DNA of 64,000 bases from Alloyangia mangrovi (lineage in GTDB: Bacteria; Pseudomonadota; Alphaproteobacteria; Rhodobacterales; Rhodobacteraceae). The notes under the pieces were generated by a model that saw nothing but the letters and a program-made list of their open reading frames with translations, searched no databases and was not told the DNA's origin. This document shows positions 44,247 through 56,802 of this stretch, piece after piece. The stretch is from positions 62,001 to 126,000 of the forward strand of contig NZ_NTHN02000003.1 in the NCBI RefSeq assembly GCF_002300555.2. Direction: 5' to 3'. The first letter of the stretch is position 1, and each line of letters opens with the position of its first letter. The position numbers were made by a program, and so were the translations under genes.

Positions 44247-46622
44247 TCAGAGAAGACTTTCGGCACCCCAGATGTCGTTCATGTACCCGCGTATAGTTCT
44301 GTCGGACGAGAACCAGCCCGAGCGCGCGGTGTTGAGCGCCGCCATCTTCGCCCAGGCCCGGGTGTCCTTGAAAGCCGCATCGACCTCGCGCTGCGCGCGC
44401 CAGTAGTCGGTGAAGTCCGAGCAGACGAGGAAATAGTCCGCGCCCTCGAGATTGGCGGTGATGCCATGGTAGCGGTCCGGCTCGCCGGGCCAGAAGCGCC
44501 CATCGCGGATCAGCTCGAGCGCGCGCATGAGGCGGGGGTCGGCCTGCACGGCCTTCCAGGCGTGGCCCTCGACCTTGCGGCGCTCCATCACCTCCTCGGC
44601 GGTCATGCCGAAGAGGAAGAAGTTCTCGGCCCCCACGTGCGCGCGGATCTCGACGTTGGCTCCGTCGAGCGTGCCGACGGTCGGCGCGCCGTTCAGCGCG
44701 AACTTCATGTTGCCGGTGCCCGAGGCTTCCTTGCCTGCGGTCGAGATCTGCTCCGAGAGATCCGCGGCGGGGATCATCCGCTCGGCGAGGCTGACGTTGT
44801 AGTTCGGCAGGAAGGCGATCTTGAGGTAGGGCGCAGTCACCGGATCGGCATTGATCACCGCGGCGGCGTCATTGATCAGCCGGATGATGTCCTTGGCGAA
44901 GAAGTAGCCCGGCGCGGCCTTGCCGCCGAAGAGTTTGAGCCGCGGCGTCCAGTCGGCATTCGGGTTGTCGCGGATCTCGGCCCAATGGGCGATGGTCTCG
45001 AGAATGTTGAGGTGCTGGCGCTTGTATTCGTGCAGGCGCTTGATCTGCACGTCAAAGAGCATCTCGGGATCGACGTGCAGGCCTTGCGCCTCGGCCATCC
45101 AGTTCGACAGCTCGGCCTTGTTATCGCGCTTGACCTGCGCGTAGCGGTCGAGCCAGCCGGTGTCGTCGATGAAGGGCTCGAGCTTCTTGAGCTGCTCGAG
45201 ATCATCCACCCAATCCTCGCCGATCGACTCGGTGATCAGACCGGCAAGGCGCGGGTTGCAGGCCAGCAGCCAGCGGCGCGGGGTGACGCCGTTGGTCTCG
45301 TTGACGATGCGGTTCGGGTGGAGGTTGTGCAGTTCCTGGAAGACGGTGGTCTTCATCAGCTCGGTATGCAGCGCCGAGACGCCGTTGACGTGATGCGCCA
45401 TGACAAAGCTGAGCTGGCCCATCTTCACCTGATGATCGGCCCGCATGGAGTTCAGCCGCGACGGGTTCTGCTTGGCGTGGGTGCTGTCGATCTGATCGAT
45501 CAGCTCGATATGGCGCGGCAGCAGACGGCCGAAGAGCGCCTCGTCCCAGGTCTCCAGCGCCTCGGGCAGAAGCGTGTGGTTGGTGTAGCTCAGGCAGCCG
45601 CGGGCGATCTCCATCGACTCCTCGAAGGACAGGCCGCGCTCGTCGTGCAGCACGCGCACCAGCTCGGGGCCCGCGATCGCCGGGTGGGTGTCGTTGAGCT
45701 GGATCGCCACTTTGGCAGGGAGCTTGCGCAGGTCGCCAAACTGGTTGTTGAAGCGGCGCAGGATGTCGCGCAGGGCGGCGGCGGTGAGGAAATATTCCTG
45801 CTTGAGTCGCAGTTCCTTGCCCTGTTCGGTGGTGTCGTCGGGGTAGAGTACGCGAGAGATGGTGCGCGCGAGCGCCTCGGGCTGGGCCGCCCCGGCAAAA
45901 TCGCCGTGGTTGAAACGGTCGAGGTCGAAGGGGTGGATGGCGCGACCCGACCAGAGCCGCAGCGTGTTGGCCCAGCGGCCCTTCCAGCCGACGACGGGCG
46001 TGTCGAAGGCCTCGGCCTCGACCACCTCGCCGGGGTACCAGCGCACGGTCTCGCCGCGCTTGTCGACATGGCCGCCGAAGCCGATCCGGTAGCGCACCTC
46101 GGGGCGTTCGAATTCCCAGGCGTGGCGTTGCTCGAGCCAGAGCTCGGGCTGCTCGACCTGCCGTCCGTCGACGAAGCTCTGCCGGAAGAGGCCGTGCTCG
46201 TAACGGATGCCATAGCCATGCGCCGGGCAGCCGAGGGTCGAGAGGCTTTCGAGGAAACAGGCGGCGAGCCGCCCGAGGCCACCGTTGCCGAGCGCGGCAT
46301 CGGGTTCGTCGGCCAACACCGTGCCGTAATCCTTGCCGAACTCCTCGAGCACCGCCTTTGCCTCGTCGACCAGCTCGAGGTTGACAATGCCGTCCTCGAG
46401 CAGCCGCCCGATGAGGAATTCCATCGACAGGTAGTAGACCCGTTTCGCCCCGGAATCGTAGGTCTTGCCGGTGGCGGCGATCCACGCATCGGTGATCCGG
46501 TCGCGCACGGCATAGCTCAGCGCCATGCGCCAGTCCTCGAGGATCGCGTGCTCGGGATCCTTGCCGAAGGAATAGCGAAGATGCTTGAGGATGGACTCGC
46601 GCAGGGAGGCGGTTGGGGTCAT
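44247..46622 (-). CDS. glgP: Glycogen/starch/alpha-glucan phosphorylase (GT35)
   Basis: Releases glucose-1-P from glycogen chain ends. 791 residues. The PLP lysine lies in EASGTGNMKFALNGA near residue 640, with GTLDGANVEIR after it and the N-terminal GNGGLGRLAACFLES and YGIRYEHGLF. First of the six or seven glg genes after a 120-bp gap that contains the near-palindrome TTACGTAA (46705-46712), so a second promoter is possible here. Confidence 0.96.
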   Translation of the reverse strand: MTPTASLRESILKHLRYSFGKDPEHAILEDWRMALSYAVRDRITDAWIAATGKTYDSGAKRVYYLSMEFLIGRLLEDGIVNLELVDEAKAVLEEFGKDYGTVLADEPDAALGNGGLGRLAACFLESLSTLGCPAHGYGIRYEHGLFRQSFVDGRQVEQPELWLEQRHAWEFERPEVRYRIGFGGHVDKRGETVRWYPGEVVEAEAFDTPVVGWKGRWANTLRLWSGRAIHPFDLDRFNHGDFAGAAQPEALARTISRVLYPDDTTEQGKELRLKQEYFLTAAALRDILRRFNNQFGDLRKLPAKVAIQLNDTHPAIAGPELVRVLHDERGLSFEESMEIARGCLSYTNHTLLPEALETWDEALFGRLLPRHIELIDQIDSTHAKQNPSRLNSMRADHQVKMGQLSFVMAHHVNGVSALHTELMKTTVFQELHNLHPNRIVNETNGVTPRRWLLACNPRLAGLITESIGEDWVDDLEQLKKLEPFIDDTGWLDRYAQVKRDNKAELSNWMAEAQGLHVDPEMLFDVQIKRLHEYKRQHLNILETIAHWAEIRDNPNADWTPRLKLFGGKAAPGYFFAKDIIRLINDAAAVINADPVTAPYLKIAFLPNYNVSLAERMIPAADLSEQISTAGKEASGTGNMKFALNGAPTVGTLDGANVEIRAHVGAENFFLFGMTAEEVMERRKVEGHAWKAVQADPRLMRALELIRDGRFWPGEPDRYHGITANLEGADYFLVCSDFTDYWRAQREVDAAFKDTRAWAKMAALNTARSGWFSSDRTIRGYMNDIWGAESLL

Positions 46623-46742
46623 GGGTAAGGCACTCGCTTTTGGAAAAGACGAAGGGTTGCGCCGGTCGACCTAGGGCGTCTGCACGATTGATGAACAGTT
46701 TTTGTTACGTAATGGCAACCGCCTTGCGCATTGCGCCGAGAT

Positions 46743-47702
46743 TTACGGCAATTCGCTCAAGTGGCAGGCACAACCGGTCAGCGCCGCATAATCGTCGGTC
46801 ACAAGGCTCACCGGGAACTGCGTCATGAACTCGGAGAAGCGACCACGGTCATTGAAGGCCTCTTCGAAGGCGCCGGTGGTCAGGTAGGGGCCGAAATGCC
46901 GGGCGACGCCGCCGATCAGGTAGATCCCGCCGAAGGGCAGGGTGGTGAGCGCGAGGTTGCCGCACACCCGGCCCATCATCCGCACGAAGACCTCGATGGC
47001 GCGCAGCGCACGCTCGTCCGTGCCGGCTTCGACGGCCTCCATGATTTGCTGCGCGCTGAGCGGGGTGCCTGCGCCATCCTCGTCGCAGAGCCAGGCATAG
47101 ACGCGCTCGAAGCCGCGGCCCGAGAGGATGTCCTCGACGCCGGGCGCCGGGTGCTTGCGTTCGATGTAGCGCAGCAGCCGCATCTCCTCGTCGGTCTGCA
47201 CGGGGATCGCGACATGGCCCGACTCCGAGGGCGGCACCAGCGTGCGCTCGCCCAGCCGGTAGACCGGGGCGGCGTTCATCCCGGTGCCGATGCCGACCAC
47301 CAGCCGCGCGGACTGCGGGCTGGCGGGCTGGCCGGGCAGGATGCGGGTCAGGCAGTCGTCGGCGATGTGACCAAGCGCGTGGCCCTGCGCCTGCAGGTCG
47401 TTGAGCACCGAGATGGTCTCGGCGCCGGTGGCCTCGGCCAGGGTCGGGCGGTCGATTGCCCAGTCGATGTTGGTCAGCCGGCCCGCGCCGTCGCGCACCG
47501 GGCCAGCCACCGCGACGCAGGCGGCGTCGACCTTTGTACCTTTCTCGGCCAGGTAATGCTTCAGGACAGCGCCGATCCCGTCGTTCTCGGCATTGCGGTA
47601 GCGCATCACCGATCCCTCGATCAGCCTGCCGTCTTCGCACAGCGCCACCCGGGTGTTGGTGCCGCCGATATCCGCCAGAACTGCCGTGCCGCCGCTGCTC
47701 AT
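46743..47702 (-). CDS. glk: Glucokinase (ROK/Glk family)
   Basis: Phosphorylates glucose freed by the alpha- and beta-glucosidases encoded alongside. 319 residues: phosphate-1 motif VLADIGGTNTRVALCEDG, NDLQAQGHALGHI, GIGTGMNAAPVYR and the catalytic EXGH region PSESGHVAIPV. E. coli-type Glk, not ROK. Six bases after the bgl stop, so co-transcribed. Confidence 0.94.
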   Translation of the reverse strand: MSSGGTAVLADIGGTNTRVALCEDGRLIEGSVMRYRNAENDGIGAVLKHYLAEKGTKVDAACVAVAGPVRDGAGRLTNIDWAIDRPTLAEATGAETISVLNDLQAQGHALGHIADDCLTRILPGQPASPQSARLVVGIGTGMNAAPVYRLGERTLVPPSESGHVAIPVQTDEEMRLLRYIERKHPAPGVEDILSGRGFERVYAWLCDEDGAGTPLSAQQIMEAVEAGTDERALRAIEVFVRMMGRVCGNLALTTLPFGGIYLIGGVARHFGPYLTTGAFEEAFNDRGRFSEFMTQFPVSLVTDDYAALTGCACHLSELP

Positions 47703-47708
47703 GATGCC

Positions 47709-49032
47709 TTACTCCGTTAGCGCTCTCACCAACGCGTGGTAAGAGGCTTTGGGCGTGCGTTCAAGGGTTTCGAAGTCCACGTGGACCAGCCCGAAGCGTT
47801 TTTCGTAGCCGAGGCTCCATTCGTAGTTGTCGAGCAGCGACCAGGCGAAATAGCCCTTCACCGGCGCGCCGCCCGCGATCGCCTTGCGGACCTCGGCGAG
47901 ATGGGCATCGAGATAGGCGATGCGGTCCTGGTCGTCGACGCCGCCATTTACCAGCGGGTCGGGGGCGGCCATGCCGTTCTCGGTCACATATAAAGGGATA
48001 TCGCCGGTGTACTCGTTCGCGAGCCTCGTGAGGAACTGCGACAGGCCCTGCGGGTAGATCTCCCAGTCCATGAAGGTCTTGGGCAGCGGCCCCTCGACTT
48101 CTTCCAGCGAGGGCCAGGCGCCCTGGTTGGGTTTGATCACCTTTCGCGTGTAGTAGTTCAGCCCGCACCAGTCGAGCTTCTGCGTGATCAGCCCGAAATC
48201 ATCCTGCCAGTTCGCCGGCATATGCGGCTCGAGCCCGTCGAGCACGATCTGCGGATATGCGCCCTTGAAGACGCCGCCGGTGAACCAGCGGTTGTAGATG
48301 CCGTCGTAAAGCTCGGCCGCGTGGCGGGCGTCGGGGGGTGTCATTGGCGGCGGTCGACCACTCCATGTTGAAGACGCCGCCAAGGTTCTGCATTCCGAGC
48401 CCGCGCATCACCTGGATGGCGCGGCCATGGGCGAGCAGCACATGGTGCATGGCGCGGGCGGTGGCGCGGATGTCGCGTAGGCCGGGCGCGTGGAAGCCCA
48501 TGAAATGCGAGAGCCAGGCGACGCACCAGGGCTCGTTGATCGGCGCCACGGAATACATCCGGTCGCCGATGCGCTTCATCAGAACCTCGGTGAAATCGCC
48601 GAACCAGCCTGCCACGTCGCGGTTGCGCCAGCCGCCGAGGTCGGCGAGCGGCGAGGGCAGTTCCCAGTGATAGAGCGTGGCGCAGGGCTTGATGCCGCGC
48701 TCGAGCATGGCGTCGGTCAGCCGGTCGTAGAAGTCGAGACCGGCCTCGTTCACCTGTCCCCGCCCCTCGGGAAGCACCCGTGCCCAGCTCGTCGAGAAGC
48801 GGTAGGCATCGAGCCCGGCGGCCTTCACCAGGTCGAGATCCTCCTCGTAGCGGTGGTAGTGGTCGCAGGCGCGGTCGCCGTTCTCGGCGCGCACGACATT
48901 GCCCGGTGTGGCGGCAAAATCATCCCAATGGGTGCGGCCTGCACCGCCGAAGGCATGGCCCTCGATCTGGTAGCTGGAGGTGGCGACGCCGAAGAGGAAA
49001 TCCTCGGGAAAATCCTTGCGGGTGAACTTCAT
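47709..49032 (-). CDS. GH1 beta-glucosidase, frameshifted as read
   Basis: Cleaves beta-glucosides to glucose. GH1 N-terminus DFLFGVATSSYQIEG, acid/base in VAPINEPWCVAW and nucleophile in LYVTENGMAAPDP, both present. The frame breaks at the 6-base run 48333-48338: removing one base joins MEWSTAANDTP to DARHAAELYDGIYN, giving about 440 residues. Sits between aglR and glk. The beta-specific enzyme in an otherwise alpha-glucoside locus is unexpected but common in roseobacters. Confidence 0.92.
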
Positions 49033-49089
49033 GGCGTATCCTTGTCGATGCGTGCGGTGAGCGCGGGAGCCTCGCTGGCCCCGCGGTCC

Positions 49090-50124
49090 TTAGCGGGTGT
49101 CTTGCGGTACTGGCCCGGTGGAGCCGCCGATGATCAGCTGAGCCTCGAGCAGGCGCGACTGTGCGGGGAGATCCGGATCGGCGATATGCGCCAGCAACAT
49201 CGTGGCGGCGATCCGCCCGGCCTCGTAGACCGAGGAGCGCGTGGCGGTGAAGATCGGCACGTCCGGGCCGTTGCGCAGGAAGCTCAGATCGTCGTCATGG
49301 GTGATCACCGAGATGTCGCGGCCCATCTCCAGCCCGGCGGCATGGATGGCGCGGCGGATGCCGATGGCGGCGATCACCGAGGAGGTGATCATCGCCGTCG
49401 GCCGGTCGGGCAGGGCGAGCATGCGCGCGGCACTCTCGAAGCCGTAGCTCTCGGTCATCTCTCCGGCGCTCATGTAGCGCGGATCCGGCCCGGTGCCGCG
49501 CGCGGTCAGCGCCTGCTCGAAGCCGACTCTGCGACGGTAGGCGAAATCCATGAACTCGAGTCCGTTGATCAGCGCGATGCGGCGGTGGCCGAGGTCGAGC
49601 AGGAAGTCGGTGGCGCGCTGGAAGGCGTGGGTGTTGTTCATGTCGACCCAGCTGTAGGGCAGGTCGAGCTCGGTGGCACGCCCATGCACCACGAAAGACA
49701 GTCCGAGCTGGCGCAGGAAGGGGATCCGCCCGTCCCGCATCGAGGGGCCATGCACGATGATCCCGTCGACATTGCCCTTGGCCTTGAGCCGGCGGTAATT
49801 CTCTTCCTCGTCACGGTCCCCGGTCATCGACAGCGTCATGTCGTACCCGGCCTTGACGTATTCGTCGGATGCGCCAGCTATGAAATCACCGAACACCGGG
49901 TTCATCATCTGGTGCTGGTGCGAAAAGGGGATGACGTGGCCGATGGTCATGGCGCGCCCCGTCGCCAGCCCTTTTGCCCGCGCGTTCGGGGCATAGTTGA
50001 GCGCCTGCGCCGCCTCCATCACGCGCTTGCGGGTCTGCTCGTTGACCTCCGGGTAGCCGTTGAGCGCGCGACTCACGGTGGTTTGCGAGAGATTGAGATG
50101 CGCGGCCAGTTGCTTGAGGTTCAT
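49090..50124 (-). CDS. aglR: LacI-family transcriptional regulator AglR
   Basis: Repressor of the alpha-glucoside genes. 344 residues from ATG 50124: the DNA-binding headpiece MNLKQLAAHLNLSQTTVSRA with LNGYPEVNEQTR (recognition helix QTTVSRALNG), then a type-1 periplasmic-binding-like ligand domain. An upstream in-frame start (50277) would cross the operator and is rejected. An operator lies 13-24 bases upstream of its ATG, indicating autoregulation. Divergent from aglE, as in Sinorhizobium-type agl loci. Confidence 0.9.
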   Translation of the reverse strand: MNLKQLAAHLNLSQTTVSRALNGYPEVNEQTRKRVMEAAQALNYAPNARAKGLATGRAMTIGHVIPFSHQHQMMNPVFGDFIAGASDEYVKAGYDMTLSMTGDRDEEENYRRLKAKGNVDGIIVHGPSMRDGRIPFLRQLGLSFVVHGRATELDLPYSWVDMNNTHAFQRATDFLLDLGHRRIALINGLEFMDFAYRRRVGFEQALTARGTGPDPRYMSAGEMTESYGFESAARMLALPDRPTAMITSSVIAAIGIRRAIHAAGLEMGRDISVITHDDDLSFLRNGPDVPIFTATRSSVYEAGRIAATMLLAHIADPDLPAQSRLLEAQLIIGGSTGPVPQDTR

Positions 50125-50136
50125 CGGGGGAGCTTC

Positions 50137-50148
50137 CAAAGCGCTTCG
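50137..50148. promoter_or_regulatory. AglR operator O1, at aglR
   Basis: CAAAGCGCTTCG matches 11 of 12 bases of the perfect palindrome near aglE. It lies 13 bases before the aglR start. Confidence 0.7.
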
Positions 50149-50259
50149 ATATCTTTCGACAGTAACTGCAAAATGGGGCGGTCGTGAAGACCCTTTGCAA
50201 AACGCCCGAAATAGCTGCAGTGCGGCATGAAATTTCCCACTGCTTAGGCCATTGCGTGA

Positions 50260-50288
50260 TTGACAACTGGGGGGCAAACGCGTGAGGC
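50260..50288 (+). promoter_or_regulatory. aglE promoter
   Basis: A perfect -35 TTGACA (50260-50265) with a 17-base spacer to a poor -10 (50283-50288, TGAGGC). The operator O2 follows 11 bases later, where a bound repressor would block transcription. Confidence 0.45.
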
Positions 50289-50299
50289 TGCTCGTGGCT

Positions 50300-50311
50300 C
50301 AAAGCGCTTTG
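50300..50311. promoter_or_regulatory. AglR operator O2, at aglE
   Basis: Perfect 12-base palindrome CAAAGCGCTTTG, the classical LacI-family half-site arrangement with a central CG. It is 152-163 bases from O1, consistent with looping. Confidence 0.8.
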
Positions 50312-50397
50312 GGGTGAGGAGTGTCCCCTGCGCGTCCGAAATGACCACATCTCTCGCGGCCCTGAGAGCCGTGACAACTCGGGAGGACTTTGACGAC

Positions 50398-51771
50398 ATG
50401 ACCAAGCGAAACACACCCGTCCGCGGCACGCGCGCCGTTCTCGGCTCGGTGGCGGCGCTGGCGCTCTGCGCAGGCGCGGCCCAGGCCGAGATGGTGTTCA
50501 CCCCCGGCGAGGGCGATTTCAACTGGGACAGCCTCGACGCATTCGCGGCCGGGCATGACCTGTCGGGCCAGTCGCTCAGCATCTTCGGCCCCTGGCGCGG
50601 CGACGACCAGGCGCTGGTCGAAACGGTGCTGGCCTATTTCGAACAGGCCACCGGCGCCGATGTGAGCTACGCCTCGTCCGAGACCTACGAGCAGCAGATC
50701 GTCATCGACACCGAGGCGGGCAGCCCGCCCAACATCGCGATCCTGCCGCAGCCCGGCCTGATCGCCGACCTGGTGAAGAAGGGCTACGTCACCCCGCTCG
50801 GCGAGGAGACCGCCGACTGGCTGCGCGAGAATTACGCCGCTGGCGAAAGCTGGGTGAGCCTCGGCTCTTTCGAGGGCAAGGACGGCAAGCAGCTCTATGC
50901 CTTCCCCTACAAGATCGACGTGAAATCGCTGGTCTTCTACGTTCCCGAGAACTTCGAGGATGCGGGCTACGAGGTCCCCGAGACCATGGAGGACCTCAAG
51001 GCGCTGACCGAGCAGATCGCCGCGGAAGGCGAGACGCCCTGGTGCATCGGCCTCGGCTCCGGCGGCGCGACCGGCTGGCCGGCGACCGACTGGGTCGAGG
51101 ACATGATGCTGCGCGTCCAGCCGCCCGAGGTCTATGACCAATGGGTGACCAATGAGGTCAAGTTCGACGACCCCAAGGTGATCGAAGCGATCGAGGAATT
51201 CGGCTGGTTCGCCAAGAACGACGCCTTCGTCAATGGCGGTGCCGGGGCGGTGGCCACCACCGACTTCCGTGAAAGCCCGGCGGGTCTCTTCGCCTCGCCG
51301 CCGCAGTGCTACATGCACCACCAGGCCAGCTTCATCCCGACCTTCTTCCCCGAAGGCACCGAGATGGGCGTGGACGCAGATTTCTTCTACATGCCCGCCT
51401 ATGCCGAGAAGGACCTTGGCCAGCCGGTGCTCGGCGCGGGCACGCTCGCCTTCATCACCAAGGACAGCGAGGCGTCGCGCGCCTTCATCGAGTTCCTCCA
51501 GACGCCGATCGCGCATGAGATCTGGATGGCGCAATCGGGCTTCCTGACCCCCTACAAAGAGGCCAACGCCGAGCTCTATGGCAGCCCGCCGCTGAAGAAG
51601 ATGGGCGAGATCCTGCTCGACGCCACCACCTTCCGCTTCGACGCCTCGGACCTGATGCCCGGCGCGGTGGGCGCGGGCAGCTTCTGGACCGGCATGGTGG
51701 ATTACGTCGGCGGCAAGTCGGCTGAGGATGTTGCGAACGCGATCCAGAAAAGCTGGGACGCGAACAAGTAA
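50398..51771 (+). CDS. aglE: Alpha-glucoside ABC transporter substrate-binding protein
   Basis: Periplasmic binding protein of 457 residues. Signal peptide residues 1-30 (LALCAGAAQA/E) is followed by a family-1 extracellular solute-binding fold with many Trp residues (WRGDDQALVETVLAYFEQAT, WCIGLGSGGATGWPATDW). Length matches Sinorhizobium AglE (458). Captures sucrose, trehalose or maltose in relatives. GGAGG lies at 50381-50385. First gene of the operon. Confidence 0.93.
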   Translation: MTKRNTPVRGTRAVLGSVAALALCAGAAQAEMVFTPGEGDFNWDSLDAFAAGHDLSGQSLSIFGPWRGDDQALVETVLAYFEQATGADVSYASSETYEQQIVIDTEAGSPPNIAILPQPGLIADLVKKGYVTPLGEETADWLRENYAAGESWVSLGSFEGKDGKQLYAFPYKIDVKSLVFYVPENFEDAGYEVPETMEDLKALTEQIAAEGETPWCIGLGSGGATGWPATDWVEDMMLRVQPPEVYDQWVTNEVKFDDPKVIEAIEEFGWFAKNDAFVNGGAGAVATTDFRESPAGLFASPPQCYMHHQASFIPTFFPEGTEMGVDADFFYMPAYAEKDLGQPVLGAGTLAFITKDSEASRAFIEFLQTPIAHEIWMAQSGFLTPYKEANAELYGSPPLKKMGEILLDATTFRFDASDLMPGAVGAGSFWTGMVDYVGGKSAEDVANAIQKSWDANK

Positions 51772-51794
51772 CTCTGCGTAAACTCGACGTGGGG

Positions 51795-51826
51795 CACCGC
51801 AAATCGCTTCAAAGAGATTTGCGGTG
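51795..51826 (+). promoter_or_regulatory. Perfect 11-bp hairpin between aglE and aglF
   Basis: CACCGCAAATC (51795-51805), 10-base loop, exact complement (51816-51826). No T-run. This position after a binding-protein gene usually stabilises the upstream mRNA, giving more binding protein than permease. Confidence 0.75.
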
Positions 51827-51858
51827 TCCCGGACGACTGCAAGGGAGGGGAGGACGTC

Positions 51859-52857
51859 ATGCATCCGGCACTTCAGGCCGTACTGACCATCGTGATCGGG
51901 CTCGGCGGCTGCATCGGCTATTTCTGGTTTTCGAACCAGCTGCTCGACAAGGTTCTCTTCCCGCCCCGCGGCCCCAACATCGGCCGCAACATCCGCCGCG
52001 CCGAGATGATCCGTCCCTGGCTCTTCCTCTTTCCCGCGATCTTCGCGCTTGGGCTGTACCTTGCCTACCCGGTGGTTGCGACCTTCTGGTTGTCGCTGAC
52101 CGACCGCAACCAGGGCGGCGCCTTCGTGGGGCTGGCGAACTATCAGCAGATGCTGCGCGAGGCCAAGTTCTGGGAAGCGATCCGCAACAACATGCTCTGG
52201 CTGATCGTCGTGCCCGCCGCCTCGACCGGCTTCGGCCTACTGGCGGCGCAGCTGACGGACCGCATCCGCTGGGGCAATCTCGCCAAGTCGCTGATCTTCA
52301 TGCCGATGGCGATCTCCTTCGTCGGCGCCTCGGTGATCTGGAAGCTGGTCTATGATTTCCGCCCCATCGGGCAGGAGCAGATCGGCATCCTCAACGCCTT
52401 CTGGGTCTGGCTCGGCGGCGCGCCGCAGACCTGGCTTACGATCACGCCGTGGAACAACTTCCTGCTGATGATGGTGCTGATCTGGATCCAGACGGGCTTT
52501 GCGATGGTGATCCTCGGTGCGGCGCTGCGCGGCATTCCCGAGGAGACGGTCGAGGCCGCCATCGTCGACGGGGCGAACCCCTTCCAGATCTTCTTCAAGA
52601 TCAAGGTTCCGCAGATCCGATCGACCATTGTCGTGGTCTGGACGACCATCACACTCGTGGTGCTCAAGGTCTTCGACATCGTGCTCGCCATGACCAACGG
52701 CCAGTGGCAGACGCAGGTGCTGGCCAACTACATGTACGACAAGCTCTTCCGCGCCTTCGACTGGGGTGTCGGCTCGGCGGCGGCCATGGTGATCATGCTG
52801 CTGGTCTCGCCGATCCTGGTGTGGAACGTGATCAACGCGCGCCGCGAGATGCGCTGA
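51859..52857 (+). CDS. aglF: Alpha-glucoside ABC transporter permease (MalF-like)
   Basis: 332-residue inner-membrane permease with six to seven helices. The ABC-ATPase contact loop (EAA motif) is AAIVDGANPFQIFFKIKVPQ. Matches Sinorhizobium AglF in length (334). GGAGG at 51849-51853 region before ATG. Forms the channel with AglG. Confidence 0.93.
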   Translation: MHPALQAVLTIVIGLGGCIGYFWFSNQLLDKVLFPPRGPNIGRNIRRAEMIRPWLFLFPAIFALGLYLAYPVVATFWLSLTDRNQGGAFVGLANYQQMLREAKFWEAIRNNMLWLIVVPAASTGFGLLAAQLTDRIRWGNLAKSLIFMPMAISFVGASVIWKLVYDFRPIGQEQIGILNAFWVWLGGAPQTWLTITPWNNFLLMMVLIWIQTGFAMVILGAALRGIPEETVEAAIVDGANPFQIFFKIKVPQIRSTIVVVWTTITLVVLKVFDIVLAMTNGQWQTQVLANYMYDKLFRAFDWGVGSAAAMVIMLLVSPILVWNVINARREMR

Positions 52858-52870
52858 GGGAGGGCCGGAC

Positions 52871-54010
52871 ATGGAAGGCATGGCAGGACAGAAGTCGACC
52901 CTTACCTGGGCAGTGCATATTTCGGTGGCGCTGCTGGTGGCGCTCTGGCTTTTCCCGACGGTGGGCCTCTTGGTGTCGTCCTTCCGGACCGCCGAGCAGA
53001 TCAGCAATTCGGGCTGGTGGTCGGCCTTCTCGGCGCAGAAGGGCCAGCTCCCGGCGATCCGCATCTCCGGCGAGGAGCATGAGGACGGCGGGCTCTACGT
53101 GATCGACGGCAACCTCTTCGGCAGCGCCGAGACCACGCTCTCGGCCTGGGGCACCTCGTCGCGCGAACCCGAGGCCTACGAGCCGGACACCGAGGTCGAG
53201 CTGAAAGACGGCTGGACCATCAGCGTCGCGAAGTCGGGCGATTTCCGCCTCACAGCGCCGCAGAGCTTCGAGGGCGAGCGGCTGCCGCGGGTCTTCGCCA
53301 CGGCCACGACACCACCGGAGTTCACCCTGCAGAACTACAAGAACGTGCTCTTCGGCACGACCGCGGGGGCAGGGGTCGGGCAGGCCTTTCTCAATACGCT
53401 GACCGTGGCGATCCCGGCGACGGTGATCCCGATCCTCGTCGCCGCCTTTGCCGCCTATGCGCTTGCCTGGATGGAGTTCCCCGGTCGCGCGCTGCTGATC
53501 GCCGCTGTGGTCGCGCTGCTCGTCGTGCCACTGCAGCTGGCGCTGATCCCGCTCCTGCAGCTGCACAACGCGATCGGCATCGGCAAGGGGTATCTCGGGG
53601 TCTGGCTGGCACACACCGGCTTCGGGCTGCCGCTCGCGATCTACCTTCTGCGCAACTACATGGTCGGCCTGCCCAAGGACATCATCGAGAACGCCCGGGT
53701 GGATGGCGCCTCGGACTTCCAAATTTTCACCAAGATCGTGTTGCCGCTCTCCTTCCCTGCGCTGGCGAGCTTTGCCATCTTCCAGTTCCTCTGGACCTGG
53801 AACGACCTACTGGTGGCGCTGGTCTTCCTCGGCACCGACGACGACCGGCTGGTGCTGACGGCGCGGCTGGTGAACCTCATGGGCTCGCGCGGCGGGCAGT
53901 GGGAGATCCTTGCAACCTCGGCCTTCGTGTCGATCGTCGTGCCGCTGATTGTTTTCTTCGCCATGCAGAAATACCTCGTGCGCGGCCTGCTTGCAGGCTC
54001 CGTGAAGTGA
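52871..54010 (+). CDS. aglG: Alpha-glucoside ABC transporter permease (MalG-like)
   Basis: 379 residues, longer than a typical MalG because of a hydrophilic periplasmic insert at about residues 45-155 between the first helix and the core. The EAA loop is ENARVDGASDFQIFTKIVLP. Length equals that of Sinorhizobium AglG (380), so the insert is a family trait. Starts 13 bases after aglF with GGAGGG upstream. Confidence 0.92.
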   Translation: MEGMAGQKSTLTWAVHISVALLVALWLFPTVGLLVSSFRTAEQISNSGWWSAFSAQKGQLPAIRISGEEHEDGGLYVIDGNLFGSAETTLSAWGTSSREPEAYEPDTEVELKDGWTISVAKSGDFRLTAPQSFEGERLPRVFATATTPPEFTLQNYKNVLFGTTAGAGVGQAFLNTLTVAIPATVIPILVAAFAAYALAWMEFPGRALLIAAVVALLVVPLQLALIPLLQLHNAIGIGKGYLGVWLAHTGFGLPLAIYLLRNYMVGLPKDIIENARVDGASDFQIFTKIVLPLSFPALASFAIFQFLWTWNDLLVALVFLGTDDDRLVLTARLVNLMGSRGGQWEILATSAFVSIVVPLIVFFAMQKYLVRGLLAGSVK

Positions 54011-54026
54011 TCGAAAGAACCGACCA

Positions 54027-55670
<1,644 letters not shown>

Positions 55671-55705
55671 TCGGCGGATACCAAGGATAAGGGGAGGCGG
55701 AGACG

Positions 55706-56797
<1,092 letters not shown>

Positions 56798-56802
56798 GCA
56801 CC

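Noticed and set aside
44466-46628. 720-codon plus-strand frame opposite glgP
   Set aside because: Antisense shadow of glycogen phosphorylase.
46705-46712. TTACGTAA palindrome before glgP as a CceR site
   Set aside because: The two halves lack the required spacing; probably chance.
47715-47728. CceR-like site before glk
   Set aside because: Only 9 of 12 positions match and it lies in the last codons of bgl.
47709-48383. A separate small beta-glucosidase
   Set aside because: C-terminal half of the same GH1 gene; repaired by one base.
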